Position numbers and translations under genes: made by a program. A stretch of 64,000 nucleotides of DNA, from assembly GCA_963742865.1 (NCBI GenBank), contig CAVUNW010000052.1, positions 62,001 to 126,000 on the forward strand, written 5' to 3'. The notes below the pieces were generated by a model. The model had not been told where the DNA came from. It made no database searches and saw only the letters and a program-made list of their open reading frames with translations. Positions 52,197 through 61,118 of this stretch are shown one piece after another. Positions within the stretch are counted from its first letter, which is position 1. Every line of letters begins with the position of its first letter. Origin of the DNA: Bog-532 sp963742865. Its GTDB lineage: Bacteria > Actinomycetota > Actinomycetes > Streptosporangiales > Streptosporangiaceae.

Positions 52197-53027
52197 ATGA
52201 CTCAGGTGTACCGCACGCTGCGGGTCGCCCCGGGCGACAAGGGGGTGCTCGGCGTGGTGATTGACGCGCCGCCGATGAACCTGATCGGACCGGAACTGGT
52301 GCGCGACCTGGTCGGACTACTCGGCGCGCTGGAATCCGACCAGGAGACCAGGGTCATGGTGCTGGAGAGCGCCGACCCGGATTATTTCGTCCCGCACGTC
52401 GACCTCACCAAGGTCGCGGAGTACACCGCCGAAGCGGCCAAGGCGGGCGGGCCGGACGATGCGTCCCTGGGCATGTTGTGGCACAAGCTCAGCGAGCTGC
52501 CGGTCGTGACGATCGCGAAGCTCCGCGGCCGGGCCCGCGGGGCGGGCAGCGAACTGGCGCTGGCGTGCGACATGCGGTTCGCCGCGCGGGAGAACGCCAT
52601 CCTGGGACAGATCGAGGTCGGCGTCGGCACGACCCCAGGCGCGGGCGGCGTGCAGCACCTGGCCCGGCTGCTGGGACGGGGCCGGGCCATGGAGGCGATT
52701 CTCGGCGCGGACGACTTCAGCGCCGAACAGGCCGAACGGTACGGCTGGATCAACCGGGCCCTGCCGGACGCCGACCTGGACGCGTTCGTGGCCCGGCTCG
52801 CGCGGCGCATCGCGTCGTTCCCCGCCGACGCGGTGCGATCTGCCAAGCGCGTGCTCAACGAGCTGACCATGCCCGGCGCGGGCGCAATCCGCGCCGACGC
52901 CCGGCGATTCCACCAGCTGGTCGCCTCGGACACGGCCAAGGGCCGCACGGCCGCCCTGTTCACCCAGGGCCTGCAGACCCGTGGCCCGCTCGAACTCGAC
53001 CTCGGCGACCGCATCGGAGCCCTCTGA
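52197..53027 (+). CDS. Enoyl-CoA hydratase/isomerase family protein
   Basis: 276 residues: 'GVLGVVIDAPPMNLIGPELV', 'VMVLESADPDYFVPHVDLTK', 'ITKLRGRARGAGSELALACD'-type segment read as 'VTIAKLRGRARGAGSELALA', 'CDMRFAARENAILGQIEVGV', 'GTTPGAGGVQHLARLLGRGR'. Oxyanion loops present. The motif FVPHVDL instead of FSAGADL is unusual and recurs in crotonases that do not hydrate enoyl-CoA. GAGGAG upstream; ATG 52194 directly before is an alternative. Followed by an alpha/beta hydrolase gene 113 bp downstream. Confidence 0.82.
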   Translation: MTQVYRTLRVAPGDKGVLGVVIDAPPMNLIGPELVRDLVGLLGALESDQETRVMVLESADPDYFVPHVDLTKVAEYTAEAAKAGGPDDASLGMLWHKLSELPVVTIAKLRGRARGAGSELALACDMRFAARENAILGQIEVGVGTTPGAGGVQHLARLLGRGRAMEAILGADDFSAEQAERYGWINRALPDADLDAFVARLARRIASFPADAVRSAKRVLNELTMPGAGAIRADARRFHQLVASDTAKGRTAALFTQGLQTRGPLELDLGDRIGAL

Positions 53028-53140
53028 CACAGAAACAGATCCAACGCACAGCGTCTGGCAGCACCGCCAGCGGATCGGACTACCAGGGACTTGGGCAGGG
53101 TGTTCGCTGGCTCGAAGGACGGACCGATCGGAGGATGCCG

Positions 53141-53947
53141 ATGCCAACGACAGCGACACTGGCTCGAAGACGGACCGAATACGCCGACAGCGGTAGCTCG
53201 CAAAAGCCGACGGTCGTCCTTACCAGTCCGTGGCCGGAGAGCGTCTACGCGTTCGCGCCGATCTGGGCCTCGCTTGCCGAGCACGCCCGCCTGTTCGCCG
53301 TGGACCTGCCGGGTTTCGGCGCATCCGAGCGCCGAGAGGACCTCCTGTCTCCGCGAGCGATGGGTGAGTTCCTGGCCCGGCTCATTGCCGAGGCGGATCT
53401 GGGCGCGCCGCACATCGTCGCGCCAGACGTCGGAACCGCGGCTGCCCTGTTCGCGGCGGCCGCACATCCGGAGCGGATCGCCAGCGCGATCGTGGGCACC
53501 GGCGGAGCCGCGGTTCCGATCCAGCTCGGTGAGCCGCTGGCATCGTGGGTCCTCGACCCCGACCTCGACAAGTACCGCAGGATGGACCCGCGCGTGATCG
53601 TCAGCGCGGCGCTGGACACCATCGCTGGCGGGGTATCCGACGACATCCGCGCGGACTACCTGGCCTGCTACGACGGCGATCGCTTCGCCGAGTCGATGCG
53701 CTATGTCCGCAGGTATCCCGAGGAACTGCCCGTGCTTGCCGGGCTGCTGCCGCAGATCGCGGTGCCGGTCACGATCATCAACGGCCGCCACGACCGCGTA
53801 GTCCCGCTCCCCAACGCGGAGTTTCTCGAGCAGCGGCTGGCCACCAGCCGCCTCGTGATCATCGATGCCGGGCACTTCGTCTGGGAGGAGGCTCCGGCGA
53901 AGTACGCCTCGGCTGTCCTCGACTCGATCACGGGCAACTGGCCATGA
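53141..53947 (+). CDS. Alpha/beta hydrolase
   Basis: 268 residues from ATG 53141, GGAGG 6 bases upstream. 'PTVVLTSPWPESVYAFAPIW', 'HARLFAVDLPGFGASERRED', then 'PHIVAPDVGTAAALFAAAAH' at the nucleophile elbow: Asp in APDVGT replaces the usual Ser, as in haloalkane dehalogenase/epoxide hydrolase-type enzymes. 'VTIINGRHDRVVPLPNAEFL' and 'VIIDAGHFVWEEAPAKYASA' give acid and His. Likely hydrolyses a C-O or C-halogen bond. Substrate unknown. Confidence 0.82.
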   Translation: MPTTATLARRRTEYADSGSSQKPTVVLTSPWPESVYAFAPIWASLAEHARLFAVDLPGFGASERREDLLSPRAMGEFLARLIAEADLGAPHIVAPDVGTAAALFAAAAHPERIASAIVGTGGAAVPIQLGEPLASWVLDPDLDKYRRMDPRVIVSAALDTIAGGVSDDIRADYLACYDGDRFAESMRYVRRYPEELPVLAGLLPQIAVPVTIINGRHDRVVPLPNAEFLEQRLATSRLVIIDAGHFVWEEAPAKYASAVLDSITGNWP

Positions 53948-54724
53948 CGCAGCGCAAGCCCGGTGCCCGGTGCACGGCTGTTCGGTCGGCAGCTCCTGCG
54001 GGTCCCCGGTACCTGGCAGCAGCCAGGCCGCCGCCACGCCCGCGAGGGCGGCGAACAGGAACGTCAGGACGAGCATGCCAAGGACCAGCGGGCCGACATA
54101 GCGATCGTCTGGCGTCGCTAGCCCGTCGACGGCCAGGCCCGCGGCCAGGCCGGCGATCGCGCCGGCGGCGAGGGAGGCGTTTGCGGCCGGCGACCGCGCC
54201 GATGTCACGGCGAGGATCCCGGCCACGTAGACGATCGCGAGCGCCTGGAGCGGCAGGAGCGCGAACACGAACACGCCCGCCATCCCGGTAGAGGCCCACA
54301 GCGTGCTGGCCTCGGCATCGGGCCATCTGGCCTGGACCACGGCGCGCGCTGCCAGCGCGGCGCCCAGCAGCACGACCGCGGCGATCTCACGGGGCAGGCT
54401 GAACGGGCCCGGGCCATGGGGGCCGAGGCCGAGGTGACTGTCCATCCGCACGACGGCCGTGCCCAGGCCGCAGACCGCCGCACAGCCCGCCAGGCGCACC
54501 AGCCGCGCCGTGATGTTGCTGCCGGCCGGGCCGAACCAGCCGCGCCGCCGGCCCACCCACGGCAGCACGACCAGCGCAGCCGCCCCCACCAGGACCCGGA
54601 CCCGGTCGGTTACGGTCTGAGGGTCGGCCGCCGCAGAGGCCCGCCAGCTCAGCCACACCACCCAGGCCGCCAGAGCCGCCACCGCCACGGCCCCGAGCCG
54701 GTACACGACCTTGCTTATCATCAT
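53945..54724 (-). CDS. Polytopic membrane protein, 3' end unclear
   Basis: From ATG 54724 (GGGAGGGAG upstream). About seven transmembrane helices: 'LGAVAVAALAAWVVWLSWRA', 'VRVLVGAAALVVLPWVG', 'LVRLAGCAAVCGLGTAVV', 'IAAVVLLGAALAARAVVQ', 'GMAGVFVFALLPLQALAIVY', 'NASLAAGAIAGLAAGLAVD', 'LVLGMLVLTFLFAALAGVAA'. After 'WLLPGTGDPQELPTEQP' the recognisable protein ends at about 53945, but there is no stop codon; the frame stays open antisense through two plus-strand genes to 52382. The natural stop was probably lost by a small change. No family assigned. Confidence 0.6.
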
Positions 54725-54914
54725 CTTGGCTCCCTCCCTCGCCGCCAGCCACAATCCGCCCGCCAGCCAGCGCAGCCGCGGCCACCCTGCCGTCACTTTG
54801 CGGGTGTTCTGGCTCACGAACGGCCGGCGCCCTGCCGGAGCCCACCGGTGAGGATGTGGCTCAAGAGCGGTTCCGGGCGCCCTGCACCTGCTGTGCGACC
54901 GGCGGGATGAGCGG

Positions 54915-55715
54915 TCAGACTGACCGCTGCCTGAGCCAGTCCAGCGCTGCCTGCGCGACCTCGCGCCAGCCGTGGTCGATTGTCAGCGAGTGGCCGCGAT
55001 CCGGGAACTCGATGAAGTCGGTGATGGCCGGTGATTTGTGGTAAAGCTTGCGGGTCGACGTCGTGATAGCCGCCGGTACGGTGTGATCGTTGCCCCCGGC
55101 CGTGAGCAGCAGCGGCCCGCGGGTCTTGTTTCCGGTATTCACCTTCGCTGGCGACCGCGGGGTGAAGTTCGCCAGGGCGGCTTCGAACAGTGGCTTGCCC
55201 GGTGAGGGCACTGTCCAGCGGTCGTACAGCTCAGCTGACTCCTGCTCGGGAAGCGCGTTCCCGAAGCCGTACCGGAACTGTTCCGCGGTGAGCGATATCG
55301 CCAGGTTGCGGTTGGCTGGCTTGCGCAGCGCGATCGAAGCGACTTTCAGCGCGGAAACAGGCAGGCTGAGCACGCCCTTGATGGGCGCGGCGTCGATCGC
55401 CACTGCGGCAGCGGCCAGATCCTGGCCGAGCAGCCGTTGCGCGATGAGGCCGCCGAAGGAGTGGCCGATGACGACCGGAGGGGCCTCAAGCCCGCGGATG
55501 ATCCGGGCGTAGTGGTCGACCACATCGTCGATGCCCTTGCCCGCCACCTGGCTGGGGTCCCGGCGGCTCTCCTCCACCGTGTCCAAGTCACCTGGCCAGC
55601 CCGGCGCTGTCGGTGCGTAGCCTGCCTCCTGGAACAGTTCTAGCCACGGGCCCCACGAGCTGGCATGCAGCCATAGGCCATGAACAAATACTGCGGGCCT
55701 GCCTGGTTGTGTCAT
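54915..55715 (-). CDS. Alpha/beta hydrolase
   Basis: 266 residues: 'PAVFVHGLWLHASSWGPWLE', 'YAPTAPGWPGDLDTVEESRR', nucleophile 'PPVVIGHSFGGLIAQRLLGQ', 'GPLLLTAGGNDHTVPAAITT' for the acid, 'FIEFPDRGHSLTIDHGWREV' for the His. Ser-His-Asp triad complete. Serine esterase or lipase-type. No ribosome site decides the start; ATG 55715 gives the normal family length. Confidence 0.85.
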   Translation of the reverse strand: MTQPGRPAVFVHGLWLHASSWGPWLELFQEAGYAPTAPGWPGDLDTVEESRRDPSQVAGKGIDDVVDHYARIIRGLEAPPVVIGHSFGGLIAQRLLGQDLAAAAVAIDAAPIKGVLSLPVSALKVASIALRKPANRNLAISLTAEQFRYGFGNALPEQESAELYDRWTVPSPGKPLFEAALANFTPRSPAKVNTGNKTRGPLLLTAGGNDHTVPAAITTSTRKLYHKSPAITDFIEFPDRGHSLTIDHGWREVAQAALDWLRQRSV

Positions 55716-55884
55716 TTCGCGCTCTCTTCCTCAGCGTAGCCGTGATGTCCGCAGGGCCGACACCTAACAAGCAGTTCTACTCCGTCCGCCCGAGCGTCAA
55801 ACGAGCCCCTGCGACAGCCCGGTGCGCGGACAAGGCAACAGCGCCTGGGGGTGCAAGAAGCGGCACCTGGCGTCGGCTCGCGCC

Positions 55885-56460
55885 AGCCCCTGGTGACTGG
55901 TCCCATCGGCATGCCAGCCGATGGCCCGTCACGGCCAGGGCCGCGGACAGGTCCGCGATCCCAGTGTCGGCGATGGCGGGCGCCTGGTTGTGCATGTCGG
56001 AGCCGCCGCCCCCGGCAATCAGGACGCGCTGGTCCTGGGCGGGCGGAAGCAGCACGCTGGCCGACTGGTTGCGCATGTCCGGTACGGGAAGGCCGGGAAC
56101 GGTGCTCGTGGCTGCTGTGGCGGGGTTCCAGATCGTCGGACGTACCCCGTTGTTGCCGCCGTACTGGCCGCCGCAGTAGAAGACCCGGCCGTCCCCCAGG
56201 ACGAAAATGTTCGCGTACTGAGGCCAGGGCCCTGGTGAGGCAAGAGTCGGTCCAGCCGGCTCCGTCGGTGTAGGTTTCCGGTATCAGATTGAGGTTGCCG
56301 TCCTCTCCGAGGCCGGAGATGGCCAGGACGCGGCCGTCCGGCAGACCCACCAGCGCCGGGTACCAGCGGCCGCCGTCCATGTCCGGTGCGGCGGTCCAGG
56401 CCAGCGTCGCCGGGTCGAAGACCAAGGCGCTGCGGAGCCCGTGGAACGGGTCGTACTGCT
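55885..56460 (-). pseudogene. Kelch/galactose-oxidase-like protein, internal fragment
   Basis: Minus-strand segments: 'YDPFHGLRSALVFDPATLAW', 'DMDGGRWYPALVGLPDGRVL', 'AISGLGEDG', then in another frame 'QYANIFVLGDGRVFYCGGQY', 'PDMRNQSASVLLPPAQDQRV', 'LIAGGGGSDMHNQAPAIADT'. These are successive kelch blades of a radical-copper-oxidase-type protein. Both ends are missing and there is at least one frame change near 56220. No signal peptide remains. Genuine remnant of a large secreted oxidase gene. Confidence 0.65.
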
Positions 56461-56618
56461 CGGTCTCAGTCTGCCGTGTCCGCACTCGTCTTGGGAGTTG
56501 CGGACCGAAACGCGAGAAAGAATTGTAGGTAAAAAAACTGTTAGCCGCCAGTGCAATCGGGCACAATCGGCATGTCGCGCCGTATCTACTCGAAGGGGAC
56601 CCACGGGAGGCGAGTGCA

Positions 56619-59120
56619 GTGCCGCTAAACCAAGAATGGATGTTCTACGAGGTCATGTGGCGGGTATGGGCGCGGCAGGATCCGTATCCCATCCCGTGGT
56701 GGATCAAGCAGGCGCTGCGGCGGTGGATTGACAATTACGACGGCGGTCTTTTCGACTCGAAAGAGGCGGCGCTGTCGTCCAACGCCCTGTATCGGTACTG
56801 GAATATGGTCGGCGTCAAGGACATCGGCCAGAAGAACCTGGTCGGGCAGGCAGGCGAAATCGAGCCTGTGTACGAGGCATATGCGGTGGCCGCATTTGTC
56901 TTCGAGCCCGCGGCCGGGCGCCTGCATCTGCCCCAGCGCGTGGAGGCCGACGAGCCGCCGGCTGCGCTGACCCAGCAAATGGATGCCGGATACCTGCCGG
57001 TCGTTATCACCAGCTATACCACCGACACCGGCATCATCCTTACCCAGAAGGCACTTGCCACGACCGTAGGGGCCCGGCAGCGCGCCATCGTCCTAGACCG
57101 CTTGTCTGTCAGCTCCCCAGCTCAGCCGAGTCAAGGGTGGTTGTGCTGCGCCATCTTGCCCATGGGGCCCAGCAGTTTCCAGCGTCACGACCGGGCCGGC
57201 CGCTATCTCCCTGATCGCCAGATCTCCTACCTCCAGTATCTGGGCGCCGAAGACCGGGTAATGGTAAATAACAGCTGGGGGCCCGTTTTCGATACCGTCC
57301 CGGCCGCATTTGGCCTGTACGGCAATGCCTCCTCTGGCGACCCAGATTTTTACCTGAGCAACAACCCGTTCCACGACCTGGCCACCACAGGCCGTCTCAA
57401 CGGTGCCGACACGGCCACGGATTACAACGCCTCCATGTGCACCGCAGTGTTCGCCTGGCCGTTCAACCTGGCAGCGGGCGCGACATTCAGCGTAGACATC
57501 CGGCTGCCCGTCGACGATTTCCGAGGCGCGTCCGACCTGGCCGAGATACGGGCTGACACCGCTGACGCGCTTGAGGCGGCCAACCGTGCCTTCTGGGTGA
57601 GCAAGCTGGACAACAGCGGGACGCAGATCGGGCTGCCGCCGCTGGTTGCCCATTTGTTCAGGCAATTCCGGTTGTGCCGTGCCCACCTGATGATTCTCAG
57701 CGACGGCGGCGAGATCCACCCGGGACCTACCATCTACGACTCGTTCTGGTTCCGCGACTCGTCGGTCGAGGGTATCGCCTGCGCACTGGCCGGCGACTCG
57801 GGGATACCCAGTGTCCAGTTCGGTACGACCTATCCGAGCATGTTCAACGCCGGCCCTGGCACCGTCGGGTCGTCGACCGCCGCCTTGCACGGGTTCTTCG
57901 GCGGCGATCACGAGAAAAATGACCTGGAGTGGGACTCCAACGGCGAGGCACTATGGGCGTTCGGCCGCTTTGACCGGATATCCGGGTCGGCGGCGGCCTT
58001 CGGCGCTCGCATCTATTCTCCGTACGTCGTCGAAGGGGCCCGGTGGATCCGCGACAACCGGAGCCCGTACGGCCTGCTCCTGTCGGGCTGGAGCGCCGAG
58101 CACCTAGGGGACAAAGGCAAGCCGCACTACTGGGACGACTTCTGGGGAGTGGCCGGCCTTTACGAGGCGGCCCGGCTCGCGGACCGGCTCGGCGCCCGCG
58201 AAAGCCAGGAGATCTGGGCGGCGTACGATGACCTGCGGGCTGCGACCGCCAACTCCATCCGCTGGGTGCTCGGGCAGCAGCAAGCGATGGGCCAATGGGA
58301 GACCTATATCCCGACCGGCCCAGCCGACGTCGGACGGCTCGACTCCACCATGATCGGAGCCGTCGCGTACTTCCATCCCTGCCGGCTGTACATGGGCGCC
58401 AAGCTTGGCGGCGACATCGATCAGGCCGCCCGCATGACCCTTGAGACGATCTGGGCGCATTTCGTCGCCGGCGGGTTCCGCCACGACGCCGCATGGAATG
58501 CTTACGGTGGCTACCTGACACTTCAACTGGCTCACGCGTTCCTGCTGATAGGCGACGTCGCCAGGATGGACGCCTGCCTGGCCTGGGCGATCGGGGACGC
58601 CGCCTACGCCACCGTCTCGCAGGTCGGCGGCCCGCAGCGGGACGAGGTTGTTCAGGGCGCCTGGAACGAGCAGCATTGCTACCCGATCGCCACCGATTTC
58701 GCGCGGGTGCCGGACCGGTGGTGGTACATGGGGGATATCCCGCACGGATGGGCGGCGGCAGAATTCAACCTCCTGCTCCGCGACATCGGCTTCTTCGAGG
58801 CCGACGAGGACGGCAACCCCCACATCTTCATCGCCGCCGGCGTGCCACCGCACTGGCTCACCGGCAACGGAGCAATCACGATCAGCAACGCCCCGACCAT
58901 CTTCGGCGTTCCATTCGGCTACACCCTCCGCCACGATGACGCCGCCAAGACCGTAACAATCGACATCACCCAGTCACCCCCGGCGAACGTATCCTTCATC
59001 TACCCCTGCCGCCTGGGAACGGTTCAGGCTGTGACCATCGACGGCGCTCCGAGCCCGGCAGGCGGCCAAGACGTGCCGATCCCGGCTCGGACAGCCAACG
59101 TGGTGATCACCTATGCCTGA
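56619..59120 (+). CDS. Six-hairpin glycosidase-like protein, 833 residues
   Basis: Long intact frame. N-terminal beta-rich half with 'FVFEPAAGRLHLPQRVEADE', 'FSVDIRLPVDDFRGASDLAE'; then an (alpha/alpha)6 toroid region with 'YDSFWFRDSSVEGIACALAG', 'KNDLEWDSNGEALWAFGRFD', 'HYWDDFWGVAGLYEAARLAD', 'FHPCRLYMGAKLGGDIDQAA', 'WNEQHCYPIATDF'; C-terminal Ig-like strands. The paired acidic residues at FRDSS and EWDSNG fit catalytic positions of glycogen-debranching/GH15/GH63-like six-hairpin enzymes, but I cannot place the CAZy family. No signal peptide is seen from GTG 56619 (GGGAGG before); it may be cytosolic. A promoter region with an A-run lies upstream. Confidence 0.6.
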   Translation: MPLNQEWMFYEVMWRVWARQDPYPIPWWIKQALRRWIDNYDGGLFDSKEAALSSNALYRYWNMVGVKDIGQKNLVGQAGEIEPVYEAYAVAAFVFEPAAGRLHLPQRVEADEPPAALTQQMDAGYLPVVITSYTTDTGIILTQKALATTVGARQRAIVLDRLSVSSPAQPSQGWLCCAILPMGPSSFQRHDRAGRYLPDRQISYLQYLGAEDRVMVNNSWGPVFDTVPAAFGLYGNASSGDPDFYLSNNPFHDLATTGRLNGADTATDYNASMCTAVFAWPFNLAAGATFSVDIRLPVDDFRGASDLAEIRADTADALEAANRAFWVSKLDNSGTQIGLPPLVAHLFRQFRLCRAHLMILSDGGEIHPGPTIYDSFWFRDSSVEGIACALAGDSGIPSVQFGTTYPSMFNAGPGTVGSSTAALHGFFGGDHEKNDLEWDSNGEALWAFGRFDRISGSAAAFGARIYSPYVVEGARWIRDNRSPYGLLLSGWSAEHLGDKGKPHYWDDFWGVAGLYEAARLADRLGARESQEIWAAYDDLRAATANSIRWVLGQQQAMGQWETYIPTGPADVGRLDSTMIGAVAYFHPCRLYMGAKLGGDIDQAARMTLETIWAHFVAGGFRHDAAWNAYGGYLTLQLAHAFLLIGDVARMDACLAWAIGDAAYATVSQVGGPQRDEVVQGAWNEQHCYPIATDFARVPDRWWYMGDIPHGWAAAEFNLLLRDIGFFEADEDGNPHIFIAAGVPPHWLTGNGAITISNAPTIFGVPFGYTLRHDDAAKTVTIDITQSPPANVSFIYPCRLGTVQAVTIDGAPSPAGGQDVPIPARTANVVITYA

Positions 59121-59148
59121 GCGCCCGCCCCAACCGTCTTCAGCCGGG

Positions 59149-59476
59149 TCAGCCGCCTTGCCCCATCCTCATCGCCTCGAGGGCGATCGGCGGCGGGGCC
59201 TGGAAGTCCCATGCCCGGAACAGCACCGCGTTCGGCACGCCCATGGCGCGTCCCTGGATTGCGGTGATGCCCGTGATCATGAGCCGGGGCGGGGGGTGGC
59301 CCGGAAGGGCCGCCAGGTACTGCGCATGCGCCTCCAGAGAGGCGATACCGTGTTCCAGCGGCTCGCCGGTGACATCCACGCCATGTGTCGGCCGCGGGTC
59401 CCCGGCCGTCAGCAGCCACACACAGGACCCGGCGGAAGTCGTCGTCGGAGAACGGCTTGACTAGATCGGTGGCCAT
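59149..59476 (-). pseudogene. PIG-L family deacetylase with central deletion
   Basis: Starts 'ATDLVKPFSDDDFRRVLCV', the normal opening strand of a PIG-L zinc deacetylase leading into AHPDD, but the AHPDD metal motif is absent. A break after VLCV joins, in another frame, directly to the natural end 'WLLTAGDPRPTHGVDVTGEP', 'LEHGIASLEAHAQYLAALPG', 'MGVPNAVLFRAWDFQAPPPI'. About 130-150 residues including the catalytic core are gone. Inactive; deletion is real. Confidence 0.75.
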
Positions 59477-59556
59477 AAGCGAGGGGTAGCGGCTGCCCCC
59501 TTCCTTCTCAGAGGGTTTCCCGGGCTCCTTCGGTTCGCAAAGGGCCGGACAATGGG

Positions 59557-59901
59557 TTGGTGATCGAGGTCGATCCCGGCCGTTTCGAGGAGATGGTCGT
59601 CACCGCGCTGGACGGGCTGCCCGAGGAGCTCGGCCAGCTCATGCGCAACGTCGCGGTGACCGTCGAGCACGGCGCGGGGCCGCCCGGCCTGCTCGGGCTA
59701 TACGAGGGCATCCCGCTCACCAGCCGCACGTCGCAGTACGCCGGGGTCCTGCCCGACCGCATCACCATCTACCACCAGGCAATCTGCGCCATCTGCTGCA
59801 CCGAACAGGAGGTCGCCGACCAGGTCCGCCGCACCGTCATCCACGAGATCGCCCACCACTTCGGCATCGACGACGATCGGCTCAGCGAACTCGGCTGGTG
59901 A
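59557..59901 (+). CDS. Zincin-like metallopeptidase (DUF1025)
   Basis: 114 residues: 'VIEVDPGRFEEMVVTALDGL', 'RNVAVTVEHGAGPPGLLGLY', 'EGIPLTSRTSQYAGVLPDRI', and zinc motif 'RRTVIHEIAHHFGIDDDRLS' (HExxH plus Asp). Small single-domain cytosolic family, conserved in actinobacteria and proteobacteria, function unclear. TTG at 59557 or GTG at 59560 starts. Confidence 0.88.
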   Translation: MVIEVDPGRFEEMVVTALDGLPEELGQLMRNVAVTVEHGAGPPGLLGLYEGIPLTSRTSQYAGVLPDRITIYHQAICAICCTEQEVADQVRRTVIHEIAHHFGIDDDRLSELGW

Positions 59902-59978
59902 GGCACCGGCCTCTCACTTCCGCCACCGGTCCCGGTCCTCTCTACCTTCTTGGGCCGATTCCCAGGGCCAGCGCGATA

Positions 59979-60440
59979 TCAATGTCCGGTGCGCATGTGG
60001 CCGCCATGCGGGGTGCGGCCCGTGAACCAGCGGGCCAGCGAACCGATCTGGGCCACCAGCGCGATGCAGGAACCCGCGACGGTGACGACCAGGAGGACAC
60101 GCACGGCCGTTGACCAGCCGGGCGACAAGGCGAACGGGAACACCTGCCAGACGCGGATCACGGCGGCCAGGCCGATCCCGGTCGTTGCCAGGTCGCCGAG
60201 CGACTTCAGCCACGGCGGATCGTGGGCCACGTAGACGGCATTGGCGGCCATCCCTGCCGCCAGCGAGAGGTTGACCAGCCACAGCACCTGGCTGGTGTCG
60301 CTGGTCAGGAACGGTATCGCCTGCCATCCCGGCCAGCCGTTGAGAACGAACAGCAGCGCCGCACTGAACGCGATCGCGATGCAGTCGCCGGCCCGCCGCG
60401 CGCCCGCGGACGGACGGCGGGCGGAATCGGTGAGTGCCAT
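59979..60440 (-). CDS. Four-helix integral membrane protein
   Basis: 153 residues from ATG 60440 (GGAGG 5 bases upstream). Helices: 'CIAIAFSAALLFVLNGWPGW', 'SQVLWLVNLSLAAGMAANAV', 'LGDLATTGIGLAAVIRVWQV', 'VRVLLVVTVAGSCIALVAQI'. Matches a common actinobacterial hypothetical membrane family in layout; no function known. C-terminal tail is His/Arg/Thr-rich ('TGRTPHGGHMRTGH'). Confidence 0.7.
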   Translation of the reverse strand: MALTDSARRPSAGARRAGDCIAIAFSAALLFVLNGWPGWQAIPFLTSDTSQVLWLVNLSLAAGMAANAVYVAHDPPWLKSLGDLATTGIGLAAVIRVWQVFPFALSPGWSTAVRVLLVVTVAGSCIALVAQIGSLARWFTGRTPHGGHMRTGH

Positions 60441-60634
60441 CGTGGCCTCCGTCGGATCTGTAACCGCTACGACGGTAGGCCTCGTGCACGATCGCCAGGC
60501 AGGGACAGATGTCACCACTCCCCGGCAAATGGTCCCGGCCGATTCACCTGGGGTGCCGGATCTGGTGCGGGCCGGTCGCGGCGGTGCGCCGGGGCGCCCG
60601 CTGCCGGCGGGACCTTGGGCACGGAGCGGGGTGG

Positions 60635-61063
60635 TCAGAGCTGGTTTAGCGCTTTGCGCATGCCTGTCTGCGCTTGTTTGCCGAGCCGCTCGAAGGCGGG
60701 CCTGAGCAGCGGGGCGAGGAGACGGGACGGCCCTTTGAACGTGAACTCGGCTGTGTAGGTCACCTCGGTGCCTGCACCGATGCTGCGGAAGCTCAAAGTG
60801 TCGGAGGCGATGACCGTGTTGTTCTCCCCGCGGAGCCGGATGCGCTCACCGGGCACGAACTCGCGCACGACGTAGGTCAGCTGGGTCTCCCGGCCCAGAA
60901 ACGTCGAGGTGTTGAGATAGGTGGTGCCGACCCCTCCGTCGCCGTGCTGGTTCACGGTGACCACGGTGCCCGGATCCCAGTCGGTTGTGGTGGTGAAGTC
61001 GGAGAGGTAGCCGAACACCGCGTCCCGCGGCTTGTCGACGACGACGGTCTTCTGCAATCTCAT
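60635..61063 (-). CDS. SRPBCC family protein
   Basis: 142 residues: 'RLQKTVVVDKPRDAVFGYLS', 'DFTTTTDWDPGTVVTVNQHG', 'FVPGERIRLRGENNTVIASD', 'TEVTYTAEFTFKGPSRLLAP', 'LLRPAFERLGKQAQTGMRKA'. Polyketide-cyclase/dehydrase-like fold with C-terminal amphipathic helix. Last member of the same-strand lipid gene group (55 bp after the SDR stop), so likely binds or channels a lipid-like substrate. Inference. Confidence 0.82.
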   Translation of the reverse strand: MRLQKTVVVDKPRDAVFGYLSDFTTTTDWDPGTVVTVNQHGDGGVGTTYLNTSTFLGRETQLTYVVREFVPGERIRLRGENNTVIASDTLSFRSIGAGTEVTYTAEFTFKGPSRLLAPLLRPAFERLGKQAQTGMRKALNQL

Positions 61064-61118
61064 GGCGTGTCCTTCGGTTCTTCGGTCGCGGGCCAGTGAT
61101 CCGGGGCCTGCGTGCGGG

